This document shows positions 9,323-21,742 of a stretch of DNA of 64,000 nucleotides, one piece after another. Within the stretch, counting starts at the first letter, position 1. Each line of letters begins with the position of its first letter. Both the position numbers and the translations under genes were made by a program. The DNA lies in NCBI GenBank assembly GCA_958450325.1, contig OY288247.1, positions 60,577,701-60,641,700 on the forward strand. The letters are read 5' to 3'. This DNA is from Agrostemma githago. Lineage: Eukaryota > Streptophyta > Magnoliopsida > Caryophyllales > Caryophyllaceae. The notes below the pieces were generated by a model, which made no database searches, was not told the DNA's origin, and saw only the letters and a program-made list of their open reading frames with translations.

Positions 9323-11742
9323 TGTAGACACCCACATTTTGACCGCCAGGTGTCTATAGTAGTTCCCGCCAAACACCCGATGATGATTGGACGTAAACGT
9401 GCTTTGATGGACTCGGATATGGGCTTGTAATCATGGACATTTGGTTTAGACTTTTTAAGGAGTACAAATTTCATAAAACCAACCTCAAATCCAGGCCCAG
9501 TGGGTCGTTTCGAGTCAAATAACACTAATTTGGGTCGAAACCGACACCAGAGGTAAAACCGTCTTTTAGCGACCGAGTCAAAACCCGGTCAAAGATATTT
9601 TCCGAGGCATAAAATCTGCCGTGTCATCCCGCCAATCCGGTTTGAACTCGAATACTACAAAAATCAGCCCAAAAAATATTAAACAATTCCGTTAAAGGTA
9701 GAATTCGACCTCAAGTAGGAATTCTATCCGGAAACCGATTCAGACATCGACTGAGTACCAAATACTCAGCCGAAACACCCCCCATCAGCCGAGAATCCCT
9801 TTCTTCTTGGCCAAGAAAGTGGAATTCTTATGCTCCTTAAACTCCTACGTTTCCTATCCTAAGCGGTATTCAAACTCTCCTAAACCAAGGTCGGAAACTC
9901 CCTATAAATAGAACCTCCCGTCCAACACAATTAACAACGATCATACACCGAAAATCAGACGGAAAAATATCACGACACACGCACACATTATCGACATCCA
10001 TCATACATCAGAAATACCGAAACCCCCCTCCACACACAGTTCATACACGAACTCGATAGTTAGCAAATACCGACACATTATCCGAAATCTCGAAGCCCTG
10101 ACCGCACGTCAAACCCGGTGTCCCAAACCACCCAAACCGATACACCTCATCATCTTGACGCTCCCAAGTCTAAGCCACTTCCCGACGAGCCTTATTCCGA
10201 GAAAACAAAGCATGTAGGTTGAGGGTGTAAATCAAACCCGACTCTTCTCTTCTTCTCTTCCCTTCTCTTCGCTTTTTTTGTGGGTCTTTCGTCGGTCTTT
10301 TATTTTCTAATATCAATATTACTTAAAAAACTATTTTTTATCGAATATTCTTAAAATACAATACCGATTCATTATAATCGAATATCGTATCGAAAAGAAT
10401 TATATTAAGATTTCGACGAATTCATTATATTTTTGTTCGTTCAAAATCCTTTTTACAACTTTTCGTTCAAAATTCTTTTTTCTTATTTTTTCGTTCCAAA
10501 ACAAACTTTCTTTCAAAACCTTTTCTAAAGTCATTCCGATTATTCGATATCGATTTCATAATCGAATATCGAATATGACGAATATCGAAAATATAAACCG
10601 AGTATAAATTAATCCATATTTGTACGCGATTTATAAAATTAACGATTTTCGAACAAAAAATAAAAAGCGATCATACCCGCACGCGAGTCGCGCCCGGTCC
10701 AGGCGACTCGCGCACGAGTCTGTAAACCGGTCATTTTTTTAGCTTTTCGTTCGTTTATTTTTATTATTTTACGAAACGATTTCTAAATTTATATCTTTTC
10801 CAAAACTATTCCAAATATTTGATATTGATTTCATAGTCGACTATCGAATATAACGAATATCAATAATATTAAGTCGAGTACGAATTATGCGATATTCGTA
10901 CGCGATTTAATCAAAAATTTTCCGAAAACTGTCGTCGAAATCAGGCCGCCACGCGACCCGCCTGAATCCCGGGCGAGTCGCGCGGCAGACTGTCCAAGCG
11001 CGCCCCTTTTTGTTCTTTTTATTATTTTTCGAACTTCGTTTTTTATACAAAACCGCGTTTTAACAATGTTTTTCAGATTTCGATTAATTTTTATTTTCTC
11101 GATTTCATATATTTATTTCCTATATTATTATTCATCGTTACTAACTCGTTTGCTCTTTGTTTGTAGCAATTTATTCTTTTTATCGTTTTATTAGACTAAA
11201 ACGAATTCACATGCTAAAATAACTTTGACGTTATTAGTTTAACATGCATTAAACGACTTAGCAATCCATTTATTTATTTTTTCTCAGGAAAATAATCTCT
11301 GCATATCATTCTATCGTGGAACTAACGCAGTACACAAAACCGAACGATATCTTAGTAAAGGCCGCTAAGTGCGGGCGGGGTTGGGTGTTCTCACTGAACT
11401 TCCCAACACGTACCCTCACCCCTTACTCAGAACCATGGTTTCCGGATGTCCGAATCCATTGGCAACGAGAGTCATTCAATATACGATTAACCGCTTCAGT
11501 CGACATCGATATTGAACTGCAAAGGGACGAACCCAATAAACTCTGACATCGGAAATGGGCCAGGCTTTAAGTATGGCCCACTACGACATAGAGTGGGTTC
11601 GAACGGTTCCGAATAACCATAAAATTCGGTGGCGACTCCTACTTCGATTTAAAATTCTATTCGATCCATCTCATATGGAAATTCTATCGCCTCCTCAAAC
11701 CCGCGCGTGGCCGCGTCGGGGTGGACCTATGTCATGTCCACA
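9323..11742 (+). repeat. Tat1 5' LTR
   Basis: 2,420 bp, TG...CA ends (TGTAGACACCC ... TGTCCACA), colinear with 22401-24822. A TATA box CTATAAATAG lies near 9901-9910, so transcription should start about 30 bp downstream. The stretch 10682-10716 has an inverted repeat GCGAGTCGC...GCGACTCGC that could form a hairpin in the R-U5 RNA. The open frames inside (for example 11316-11546) appear in both LTRs and lack family features. Confidence 0.93.
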
Positions 11743-11745
11743 ATT

Positions 11746-11763
11746 TGGCGAATCCGCTGGGGA
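11746..11763 (+). other. Tat1 primer-binding site (tRNA-Arg-like)
   Basis: TGGCGAATCCGCTGGGGA lies three bases after the LTR end. It matches the complement of the 3' end of the plant tRNA-Arg used by Ogre/Tat elements, with two mismatches by my recollection of that tRNA. It would prime minus-strand DNA synthesis. Confidence 0.7.
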
Positions 11764-12815
11764 TTAACTGATGTGTCACTTACCATCGGCATCCTCAGGG
11801 TGAGACTCGAAAAGAAATCGTTCGATTAGTAATGTACACGTTTTAGTTCTATGGTTCATGCATAACCCCGTTCTATCCCGGGCCGGTTACTTGTGACCGA
11901 CGTCCCACTATACCACGGTGCATTCCCACTTGGATGCACTAAAGACTTCGATCGCGGAACTCGCATGGGTTTTACGGCAGGTTCTAAGACCAACTCGGCT
12001 TAGGAAGTCCGTCCTGATTTGCGAGAATGCGATCGTTGTTGGTATAGACCCTATTCGACCGACCGAGACTTAGACTAAGAGCATACATGGCGTCGTTATA
12101 CTGTTTCCGTGACTACATGCTACTTGATCCTTTTTGGTCTTTTCAAAAACCGTCATTTTCAAAAAATTTACATCTTTTCAAATCCATTCTTTTTCAAAAC
12201 CCGGAAAGCTGCCGAATTTAGGACTTATGATTTTGACTCAAAATAGCCTATTTTTAGCCGGTATGCTGTCCAAACCTTTTCAAAAAAAAGCCCGAAATCT
12301 CGGCCCGATACCCTTTTTTTCTCGGTTTTCAAAAAAAATCGGGCCTTCCAATCCGACTTTGCTCGGTTTTCAAATCCAAATTCCCTTTTCAAAACCCTTT
12401 TCTTCTTAGGACTTCCCATATTTAGCAGTGTCGGGTCTTGTCATGAGTTAGAGTCTATAACGTCGAAACTCCGTCGATCTTACATCACGAGTTTCTACCC
12501 CACCCCAGTCTGCCTTATTTGTCAAGGCACGGCCCACCTTCGTAGGACCAACTCCTACAAAGGAAAGCCCGTTTACACACTAGAGTCTAAAGTCTGGGGA
12601 ATACTCACATAGACCTTCCTTCGAACAGGACTAGGCCCACTTTTGCCAAATCCTAAGGAAGGCCCACCATCCACTCGTCACCCGTCTAGAAGTCAGTCTC
12701 CGGTCTTTTTCTAGTCTAGTCTTTTCCTTGTTCGGGATGTACTTTTGATTCTAAGATCTGGGTCAGTTACTGATTACGCGGTGCCCTTACAGACAGGTCA
12801 CCCCACACTCGAGCC
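11764..12815 (+). other. Tat1 untranslated leader
   Basis: About 1.05 kb between the primer site and the gag ATG. A stretch near 12125-12420 is rich in TTTTCAAAA-like repeats. The short open frames on both strands there are by-products of that composition. No other gene is seen. Confidence 0.7.
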
Positions 12816-14283
12816 ATGACACAAAAAGCCATAGATGAGTTGACCACCTCGTTGGCCCAAATCCAAGACCAATTGAGGAGAATCCGGGAGGACCAGATTG
12901 CCATCGTTACTCGGGTTAGTGCCGTGGAACAGGGAACCCCCAATGCTTCGATCGAAGATGACGGACCTCTAGCCGCACTGGCCGACGCTGTCCAAAAGCT
13001 ACAAGAACAGGTCCATTTGACAACCCAAAGCTCCATCCATACGGAGAATGCTAGGACCTACACCCCATTGACCGATGAACTACCCAGCAACCTCAATCTG
13101 ACGGGTCTGCCAATGTTCAAAGGTACTGAAGACCCGGTCCACCATATCCGGGCTTTCAAGGAATTTATGGCCCTTAAAGGGATTAAGTCCAGCATGTTCA
13201 AGCACCTGTTTGCTTCATCTCTCGAGAAGCACCCAAGGGCCTGGTACTACCGACTAGATTCCAAGAAATACAAAACTTGGGATGACGTGGCGACGGAATT
13301 CGCTCGGAACTATGCCGACAACACGGAGATCCAGACCACTATGCGCACCCTGGAGGTAATGGCCCAGGAACCTAAGGAAGGATTTACAAAATACCTTCAA
13401 CGCTGGAGGGCTGAAAGCGTCAAACTGGTCGATAAGCCCAGTGAAAAAGTGCTGGTTGAAGCCTTCGTCAAGAACCTACTCCCAGCTTACCGGGTCCATC
13501 TCCGGTACGCCATCATACCTAGCTTCGCGGTCCTAACTGAGATGGGAACGAGAATCGAGGACGATTTAAGGTTGGAAAGCCTCACTAAGGCCTCCACCAA
13601 AGGATACCAAGGGGCCAACTCATCAACGAGCAAGCCCGCAACTACTGCTGCCACTCGCAACATTTTTGACGAGGTAAATGCACTCGATACCTCGTCACAG
13701 AAGACTAGCACTCCCCGGGTATTCACAGACATAGGCACTACCTATGAAAATGCCCTTCAGAGGTTATCATCAAAAGGCCTGATCACCCCGATAGGCCCAA
13801 CACCTGATATCCCGATCGAACGTCGCTCTAAGGCCTACAACCTCCAGGCCTACTGTCACTATCATCGTGGTAAGAGGCACGATACCGAGAAATGTTGGAA
13901 ACTAAAGCACCTTATCCAAGATCTCATTGAAAGCGGGAAAATTCCTTTGCCCGGGGGTAAACCCAACAACAAGGACAATCCGTTGGCCACTCACGCCATC
14001 TTCTCTGGGGAAGTAGTGGATTGCTCACACCTCATTTCCCCATTTATCCCGCAAATAAACGGGATCTGGTGCGATGACGAAGACGACGTCTACCTCACCA
14101 AAGGGGAAGCTGTCCCCATCACGCCCGAGGAGATTCGGAAGGTTAAGTCCAAGGCCTTAGTCACTAGTCAAGCCCTCATCATTGCCGAGCCACTTAAGGT
14201 GGAACCCGCCCCTGAAGAGCCAACTGCTGAAAAGGCTCTTGTTGACCTCTCTATATGGCAACTTTTAGTTAGCTCCCAGGAGC
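12816..14283 (+). pseudogene. gag: Tat1 gag (first part of gag-pol)
   Basis: ATG at 12816 opens a frame of about 489 codons up to the hAT insertion. The N-terminus has a short coiled-coil-like region (LAQIQDQLRRIREDQ). The middle is the capsid-like retrotransposon gag domain (LPMFKGTEDPVHHIRAFKEF, then WYYRLDSKKYKTWDDV). The C-terminal part has YCHYHRGKRHDTEKC, the Cys/His motif of Tat-clade gag, followed by LKHLIQDLIESG. Gag packages element RNA in cytoplasmic particles. The codon interrupted at 14283 is completed in the same frame after 14849, so gag and pol were one reading frame before the hAT element arrived. Confidence 0.9.
14276..14283. repeat. 8-bp TSD of the hAT-type element in Tat1
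   Basis: CCAGGAGC at 14276-14283 and 14842-14849. An 8-bp duplication is diagnostic of hAT transposition. Confidence 0.9.
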
Positions 14284-14841
14284 TAGGGGTGTTCGTCGGT
14301 CCAGGACCGGACCGGACCGGACCGTTTAGCCTGGATCGAAGACCATAATTGTTTAAAAAGTTGGACCATGGACCGAACCATATTTATGTCGGTCCGGTCC
14401 GGGTTGGACCGTAAAAAAATGTGGACCGGACCGTAATGGACCATAATGGACCAAAGAACCCGAAATAAATTACTACCAAAATTGTTTTATATAATAATAA
14501 CTTTAAAAAACAACGATAAGTGCATAATCAAACTCTATAAGAATTTTATTTCGTCTTCCATTTATTGTAGATTAGGATTTAAGAATTTTTATTCGGTTTT
14601 TCACTTATGCGGCTGATTTTGTGCAAATTATTTATATTGTATTGTTTTATAATACGGTCCATTCGGTCCTTTATTCGGTCCGCGGTCCAATCGGTTCGGT
14701 CCAGGACCGGACCAAAGACCAAATAATCAATATCAAGTGGACCATGGACCGGACCATATAATATTCGGTCCGGTCTGGTCCGGACCAAAGTGCAACGGTC
14801 CGGTCCGATTTTCGGTCCGGACCACGAAGTGAACACCCCTA
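14284..14841. mobile_element. Non-autonomous hAT-type element (GGTCC-rich)
   Basis: 558 bp with perfect 11-bp terminal inverted repeats (TAGGGGTGTTC / GAACACCCCTA) and an 8-bp target duplication. Both subterminal zones are packed with GGTCC/GGACC repeats in both orientations, probably transposase-binding sites. The centre is AT-rich. There is no transposase. It inserted inside the gag-pol frame of Tat1 and introduces a stop at 14346. A relative with matching ends sits at 59266-60186. Confidence 0.92.
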
Positions 14842-14849
14842 CCAGGAGC

Positions 14850-17800
14850 ATCGAGAGGCACTCACTAAGGCTCTCGACCAAGTCAAACTCGACTCAATGG
14901 CAACTCCGGCCGAAATGGTAGCCACAGTCTTGCCTCACCTAAAGGGGAGATCCGTAGAGGAAGGCCCATTGATTACCTTCTCCAACGCTGATCTACCACC
15001 ATTTGGGCCAGCCCACAACATGGCCCTCTACATCACGGTTATCTGCCGTGGAAAGTACTTACCCATGACCCTAATTGACGACGGGTCGGCAGTCAACGTC
15101 CTCCCCTTGAGGACCGCCAAAGCCCTCGGCATCACCGAGGCCGACTATATTCCAACAGCTCAAACCATTCAGGCTTTTGACGGAAGTCCAAAGTCAGTAG
15201 CCGGAGCCACAAAACTCACTATCATAACAGGCCCGATAGAGAAAGAGCTGGAATTTCAAGTGATCGACGTGACTTCTTCCTTCAACCTTCTTTTAGGAAG
15301 ACCTTGGATCCATGCAACCAGGGCTATATCCTCCACTTTGCATCGGAAAATCAAGCTACCTTTGCATGGCTCCGTCATCACTCTAGAAGCCACACCAATG
15401 ACTGTGGCTAACTGCAACACCTCGGGCCGCACCGATCTCTGGGGGTTCGACTTCGTAGGGGCCATCGAAGAAGATCATCTCTTCCGCCCTTATTTCACGG
15501 TCCACCTCGACCGGATGCTTCAGAATCTGGGCTTTCTACCAGGGGTTACATCAAGGCCCGATCTCCCTGCAGGAAAAATTCTCGAAGTTCTGGACAATGG
15601 GAGGACTCAAACAGGCTTGGGCTACACCCTAACTCCGGAAAACATGGGCCAAACTGAAACCGGTAAGGTTATCTTTGTCACTCCAGTATTCGAGACTGTT
15701 CAAACCGGCCTATATCGGCCTACCACCACACGCCCTGGGACCCACTTGGCCCAGGACTGCAACTACATACCGGACGACAACTTTGCTCTCATCCAATCCG
15801 AAGATGCTAAGAATGATGAGCCCGCGCTAGGGCTACTTTTTGGAGAAGAACTCGCGGTCCCAACACCGAAAGAAGAGTTAGTCAGCCTCATTCTCCGCAG
15901 TCGCACCTTTGACCCGTCTAAGCTAATCTCAGAAGTCGGGTCCGAGACCAGAGCTTGGAGGAAAACTGTCAAATGGACTGACAGTCAAGGAAGAACTTAT
16001 AAGCTGATCACAGGGGAAGGAGAGATGCCAGAATCTGAGTCTGAGTTCGAGTCGGAGTCCGAGTCAGAGTCTAAGATTGAGTCTAGTGAGTCTGGTGCTA
16101 GGGTCAATCCTGTAACTCCCCCTCTCCCTTTAGCTATTCCTGGTACCTCGGGATCTGTCCCGGGCACCCTACCTATCCCGCCACTGACTAGTGATCAGAT
16201 GGCAGCTCTTTTCGAGCTCTTTTCCCAATTTATGATCAATAATAACAACCGTTCTGCTTACGACTTGTCTCATTTTCAAAACTTTCCCAATTTCAAAAAT
16301 TTTATGTGCAATGACATTGAGAAGCCCGACGAACAGGTATTCTTGCCTCCACACCTGATCGAGCAACTAGAGCAAAGGGAATCCCGCAATCCGGTAATCG
16401 AAGAAACCGAATCCATCAACGTGGGAACAACCTTAGAACCTCAGATGCTTAAGATAGGGCTATCCTTAGGTCCCGAGGAGAAACAACAATTCATAGTTCT
16501 CCTTCAAGAATTCAAAGACGTCTTCGCATGGTCCTACAAGGACATGCCGAGAATCGATCGCGAAATAGCTGAGCACCATATACCGATCAAGGAAGGGTTC
16601 AAACCGGTTAAACAAAAACTCCGACGCATGAGGCCCGAATGGTCCCTCAAGGTCAAGGAGGAAGTCGATAAACAATTCAAAGCTGGGTTTATACGAGTCT
16701 CCGAGTACCCAGATTGGGTTGCAAACATAGTACCAGTCCCTAAAAAGGACGGAAAGGTTCGTGTCTGTGTAGACTTTCGGGATCTTAACAAAGCGAGCCC
16801 GAAAGACGATTTCCCATTACCACACATTGATATACTGGTGGATAACACAGCAGATCATGCCCTTCTATCATTCATGGACGGGTATGCAGTGTATAATCAG
16901 ATAAAAATGGTAGAGGAAGATATGGATAAGACCACCTTCATTACACCTTGGGGTACTTATTGCTATACTGTTATGCCATTTGGTCTCATCAATGCCGGGG
17001 CCACCTACCAACGAACCGCCACAACTTTATTGCATGACATGATGCATAAGGAAGTGGAAGTCTACGTGGACGACATGATCGTCAAATCCAAAGACAGGGA
17101 CGGTCACATCACCGCCCTGAGAAAGTTCTTCACCCGATTACGCAAACACAACATGAGGCTAAACCCTCAGAAATGCAGTTTCGGGGTAACATCTGGCAAA
17201 TTACTGGGTCATATCGTCAGCCAACGAGGTATCGAGGTAGATCCAGCCAAAATCAAGGCCATCACCGAGATGCAGCCCCCTAAAACCGAAAAAGAGATAA
17301 GAGGGTTTCTCGGAAAAGTCCAATACATCAGCAGGTTCATCTCAAAGCTAACCATGGTGTGTAAACCGATCTTCAAGAAGCTGAAAATAGGAGAACGGTT
17401 ACTATGGGATGATAAATGTCAAACAGCCTTTGATAGAATCAAGGAAATTTTGGCCTCACCACCGGTCCTAATTCCACCTCAGCACGGTCTACCTTTGTCA
17501 TTATATCTAACCACGACAGAGACAGCCATGGGGGCTATGCTAGCTCAAACGGTCAATTCCGAAGAACGAGCCATATACTACATCAGCAAGAAGTTTTTAG
17601 AGTATGAGTGTAAATACACCTTGCTCGAAAAGACGTGCTTAGCTTTGGTCTGGGCCACTAAGAAGCTCCGACATTACATGCTCAGTCACGAGGTGCAAGT
17701 GCTATCCAGAATGGATCCAATCAAATACCTCTTCAAGAAGCCCATCCTCAACGGCAGGATATCAAGATGGACCCTGATGTTGGCAGAATTCGACCTAAAA

Positions 17801-19669
17801 TTCGTACCACTGAAAGCCATCAAAGGACGAGTAGTAGCCGAATTTCTCGCTGACAGTCCCATAACCGAAGAAGGACACACCGACACTTGGTCCTTCCCAG
17901 ACGAAGACATTTTCCACACTGATACCGAGGCATGGGACTTGTACTTCGACGGGGCGTCCAACTTCCGAGGATTTGGGGTCGGGATTCTCCTAATCTCGCC
18001 AAAAGGGGAACATACTCCCGTATCCATCAAATTAGACTTCGACGTCACCAACAACGCCGCCGAGTATGAAGCATGTATCCACGGGCTACAAGCCGCTGCC
18101 GACTTAGGGGTCACAAACCTCCGAGTACACGGTGATTCATCTCTGGTCATCAATCAAGCGCTCCAAAAATGGAAGACTCGAAATGTTAATCTCATGGCCT
18201 ACCAGGCACGAGTACGGGATCTCGAGAAACAGTTCCAGAAGGTAGAATATATATACCTACCTCGGGAAGAAAATCAATTCGCAGATGCACTCTCAAAACT
18301 GGCATCTTTGCTAAATATTCCCGATCATATGACCAGTATGCCAATCTGTGTCGAAAGACGATCCGAGCCAGCGTATATCCACGACATCGAAGAAGTCGAG
18401 ATACCTGATCCTGAGCCGTGGTTTCAAGCTGTGTTGACATACCTAGCAACCGGGGAATATCCACCCGGAGCCGACAACCGAGCCAAAAAGGCCCTGCGAA
18501 GGCTGGCAACCCAGTTCATCCGCACCAACGATGGGCAACTCTACAAAAAGACAGCACAGGGGGCTCTCCTTCGATGTGTCGACAAAACCAACGCCGAAAA
18601 AGTTATGGCTGAAGTACATGATGGCGAATGCGGTCCACACATGAATGCCCAAATGCTAGTCCGAAAAATCATGAGGCTCGGTTACTACTGGAATAGCATG
18701 GAAACCGATTGCCAGCTATATGTTAGACATTGCCATAATTGTCAAATTTTTGCCAATGTGCAGCATATGCCACCATCCTTGCTATACACCATGACATCAC
18801 CATGACCATTTTCAACATGGGGAATCGACATAATCGGAAAGATAAACCCCTCGGGAACCGGAGGACACTGCTTCATTTTGGTAGCAATTGACTATTTCAC
18901 CAAATGGGTCGAAGCTGAATCCTACCGTATCCTCAACGCCAGCCATGTTGCCAAGTTCATTCAAAATAAGATAATATGTCGGTATGGGATCCCTCATGAA
19001 TTCATTAGTGACCACGGGACCCATTTTCAGGCCGAAACAGCAGCCTTGCTAACCAAGTACAAAATTCAAAGGCATACATCTTCACCCTACCGACCCTAGA
19101 CGAATGGAGCGGTAGAAGCGGCTAATAAAACAATTGTCACCATACTAAAAAAGATGGCTGATAATTACCGAGACTGGCCCGACAAAATACCATTTGCACT
19201 TTGGGGATATCGGACCTCGATTCGTACTGCGACCGGGGCAACACCGTATTACCTCACGTACGGCATGGAAGCAGTCCAACCCGTTGAGCTAGAAGTGCCA
19301 TCACTCAGAATCCTACTTGAGAGTCAAGTACCTGAAACTGATTGGGTTCGAGCACGATATGACTCGCTAGTCCTTTTAGATGAACGACGATCTCGTGCCC
19401 TCAATAATATTCAAATCTATCAGAAGAGAATCCAGCGGGCTTTCAACAAAAGGGTGAGGCCCAGAAACATCAAAGAAGGAGATTTGGTTCTCAAATCAGT
19501 TCGAGCTTTATTACCAGTAGACCCAAGAGGAAAATTCAAACCTAACTGGGCTGGACCATATCTGGTAAAGAAGATTCTATCAGGTGGAGCGGTAATGCTA
19601 ACGGATCTGGGCGGGAACGAGTTTGTCAACCCAACTAACCTGGACCAGCTGAAGCGCTACTACCCTTAA
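14850..19669 (+). pseudogene. pol: Tat1 pol: protease, RT, RNase H, integrase
   Basis: The frame is open from the hAT target site to 18802, and the first internal ATG is at 14897. The order is aspartic protease (DDGSA at 15077-15091), a Ser/Glu-rich linker near 16030-16100, reverse transcriptase (VCVDFRDLNKASPKDDFPLP, YVDD at 17063-17074), RNase H (LYFDGASNFRGFGVG and AAEYEAC near 17940-18075), then integrase. Integrase has a His-His-Cys-Cys zinc module (VHDGECGPH ... CHNCQ, about 18614-18756) and a core (WGIDIIG, ISDHGTHFQ). Two nonsense codons break it: TGA 18803-18805 where the Tat2 copy has TGG (Trp), and TAG 19097-19099 probably from CAG. Downstream frames (18878-19099, 19154-19669) stay in phase to the final TAA after LKRYYP. 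There is no chromodomain. Confidence 0.92.
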
Positions 19670-20023
19670 CCCACCTCTCTCAATGTCATTTGCAAAAGTT
19701 TATTAAAAACATTTTTTTTTTAAAAAAACTTTTAAAGACAAGTCAAAAGCTAGAATTATTCATTCTACTGTTTCAAACATCTTGAACCAATAGTCTTGAT
19801 GTATTTCGAAATTGCAAATTAATTCAGTCTGAACTACGTTTGGTTTGATTCCATTTATTGTGGATACGTAGGCAGCCCTTCAAAAGGGCACAACCACTGC
19901 AATCGAAAAAAAGGAACGGTTCTTTAATAAACCTTTCTTTATTTCAAGAAAATAATAATAATAAAATTACAAAAAATCAAAAAACCATCACAAAAAATAA
20001 TACTAATAAGTAAATAATAAAAA
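19670..20023 (+). other. Post-pol spacer of Tat1 with conserved motif
   Basis: Non-coding, with a T/A-rich patch. The 13-bp motif GGATACGTAGGCA at 19862-19874, followed by a CCCTTC...GGG stem-like sequence, recurs in Tat2 at the same place after pol (35885-35897, minus strand), so it is probably a conserved cis element or the tail of a lost frame. Confidence 0.55.
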
Positions 20024-21742
20024 CTAGGGCATTTTTCCTTTTTCTTTGCCCTTAGTTTCCTTCTCGGTCCATCGGCGTCGAGGTGGAGGTGAACGCTCCC
20101 TAATCACCAAGGGAACCTCCTTAACCCGGGCTCGTTTCTTCAAACTTGGCTCCCCGGGCACCTCATTATCACACGGGCCTAGCATGTCTCGGACCGACAG
20201 CCTCGGTCCGAGTCTTCCCTCCAAATCGCTAGCACCATGCTCATTAGCCCGAGTCTTAGTTTTTGACTTAGAACCCGATCCCGGCTCAGCAAAGGAAGTT
20301 GGAGTCTCTTCAAAGAATCGCCTGTTGTCTTTGGCCGATTCTCGGCGGGCCAAATCAAGAGCTTCTTCAGTCTTCAAAGTTTTTCGGGCCTCCTGTGATT
20401 CCTCAGAAGTCCATTTGCGATATGATTCAGAAACCCAAGTGGTCTGACAAGGGCGAGGTATAGTCCACATGACACGGGTAAACCAGCGCTGTAGCCATGT
20501 GTCACACATAGCGTCCGTCAATTGGATCGAAACGCTAATAATTGCCTCAGTCTCAGGGATCTCCTGAAACGAACCGAACTGCCTTAGGATACGGTCCGGA
20601 TAGATATGGACAGTCCAGTCCAAAGACAATATCACCAGATAACGGGCCTTGTCCCTCCTAGCTAACCCTGTCAGCCTCGAAAGGAACCACCAGATAACGG
20701 TCCATCTGATCAAAGGCCCACCATGGAACGTTAGCTCTTCGTCCCAATATTTTTAAGTTATGTGATGACTTGATCTTATTCGTCGAGACCTTGAACCGAT
20801 CTGACTGTTGCGATATTTGGGTATGTTCACCGGGGGCTCTATAATCGACAGACGCTCGGATAACCAGATCTGCAAAATTTTCGAAAAGTCAAAAACTTTC
20901 GAAAAAATCAAAAATCAAAAAAAAAAATCGAAAAGATTATTAAAATTTTCGAAAAATTAAAAATTTTCGTAAAGTTGGAAAAAATTCGAAAATTTCGGCA
21001 AAATCAAAAATTTCGAAAAAATCCGGAAAATTGAAAATTCCGGAAAATTCCGAAAAAATCTTCAAAATCGGGCAATTTATCGGAAAAATGGTTAAAATAC
21101 CTGCAAAAGACGGATGCTCCCTGTCAATTGCTGACCTGGTTCGAGTCTCCTAGCGTCAAGACCCATAATAATCTCCCCAGTTATCAGCCAAGCTGGGCTG
21201 TGACCTGTCTCCATTTGGTCAACTATGCTGATTAGCCTGATCTCGCCTAAGCATGAGTCAGCATCCATTCGACCTTCGAAGGCATATCTATGCAGCATAC
21301 AAAAGGCAAAGGCCCTACGCCTATGGGTAGAAGTAATTCTTTCACCAACCGGGTCCATAAATTTGTCAGCCAAGTCAAATAGGGAAACTGAATTTCCCTT
21401 CACCATACGGGCTGTCTCAGCATGCGACAGACCTAGGAAATCCCTCAACCTCCTCCTTGGGTCAGGATAAAATGGGGGAATAGCAGGACGAGCACTAGGG
21501 CACCACCCGCCAATAGCTGCTATCTCTTCAGGAAGAGGGCATATTTCTCCTCGAGGAAATGCAAAAACATGAAAGGTAGCATCCCAAAAGGATAAGCAAG
21601 CATCAAGAAAATGCGAATCTACCTTAAGTCGCTGAAGTGGGAATAAAGCCACAATTCCCATTTGAGTTAACTGGACTCTGTCTTCATCTCGAAAATCCTG
21701 GGCCCACGCATGAAGCATCGCGGTCAAATGGTCAATACCCAT
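20024..21742 (-). CDS. Antisense PMD-like gene (gene B) of Tat1
   Basis: A two-exon gene antisense to Tat1, between pol and the 3' LTR. Exon 1 (21742-21101) encodes about 214 residues of plant mobile domain type: FHVFAFPRGEICPLPEEIAAIGGW, then SHAETARMVKGNS and LITGEIIMGLDARR. The intron (21100-20870) starts GT and ends AG (TTTTGCAG) and is a low-complexity run of TTCGAAAA-like repeats. Exon 2 (20869-20024) continues with IWLSERLSIIEPP and RWTVIWW, and ends in a charged tail with the possible nuclear signal KKRARVKE. An in-frame TAA at 20753-20755 interrupts exon 2. Homologues lie at 33804-35247 and 62600-64000. Antisense additional ORFs with plant mobile domains are known from Tat-lineage elements. 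Their role is not established. Confidence 0.75.

Noticed and set aside
11316..11767. Small genes inside the Tat1 LTR (also 9235-9525 and 24408-24895)
   Set aside because: They occur in both LTR copies, have no recognisable domain and lie in R-U5 or U3 sequence. They are treated as chance frames.
20876..21095. TTCGAAAA repeats as an independent satellite
   Set aside because: The stretch is exactly bounded by the GT and AG of the antisense gene's intron. A low-complexity intron explains it.
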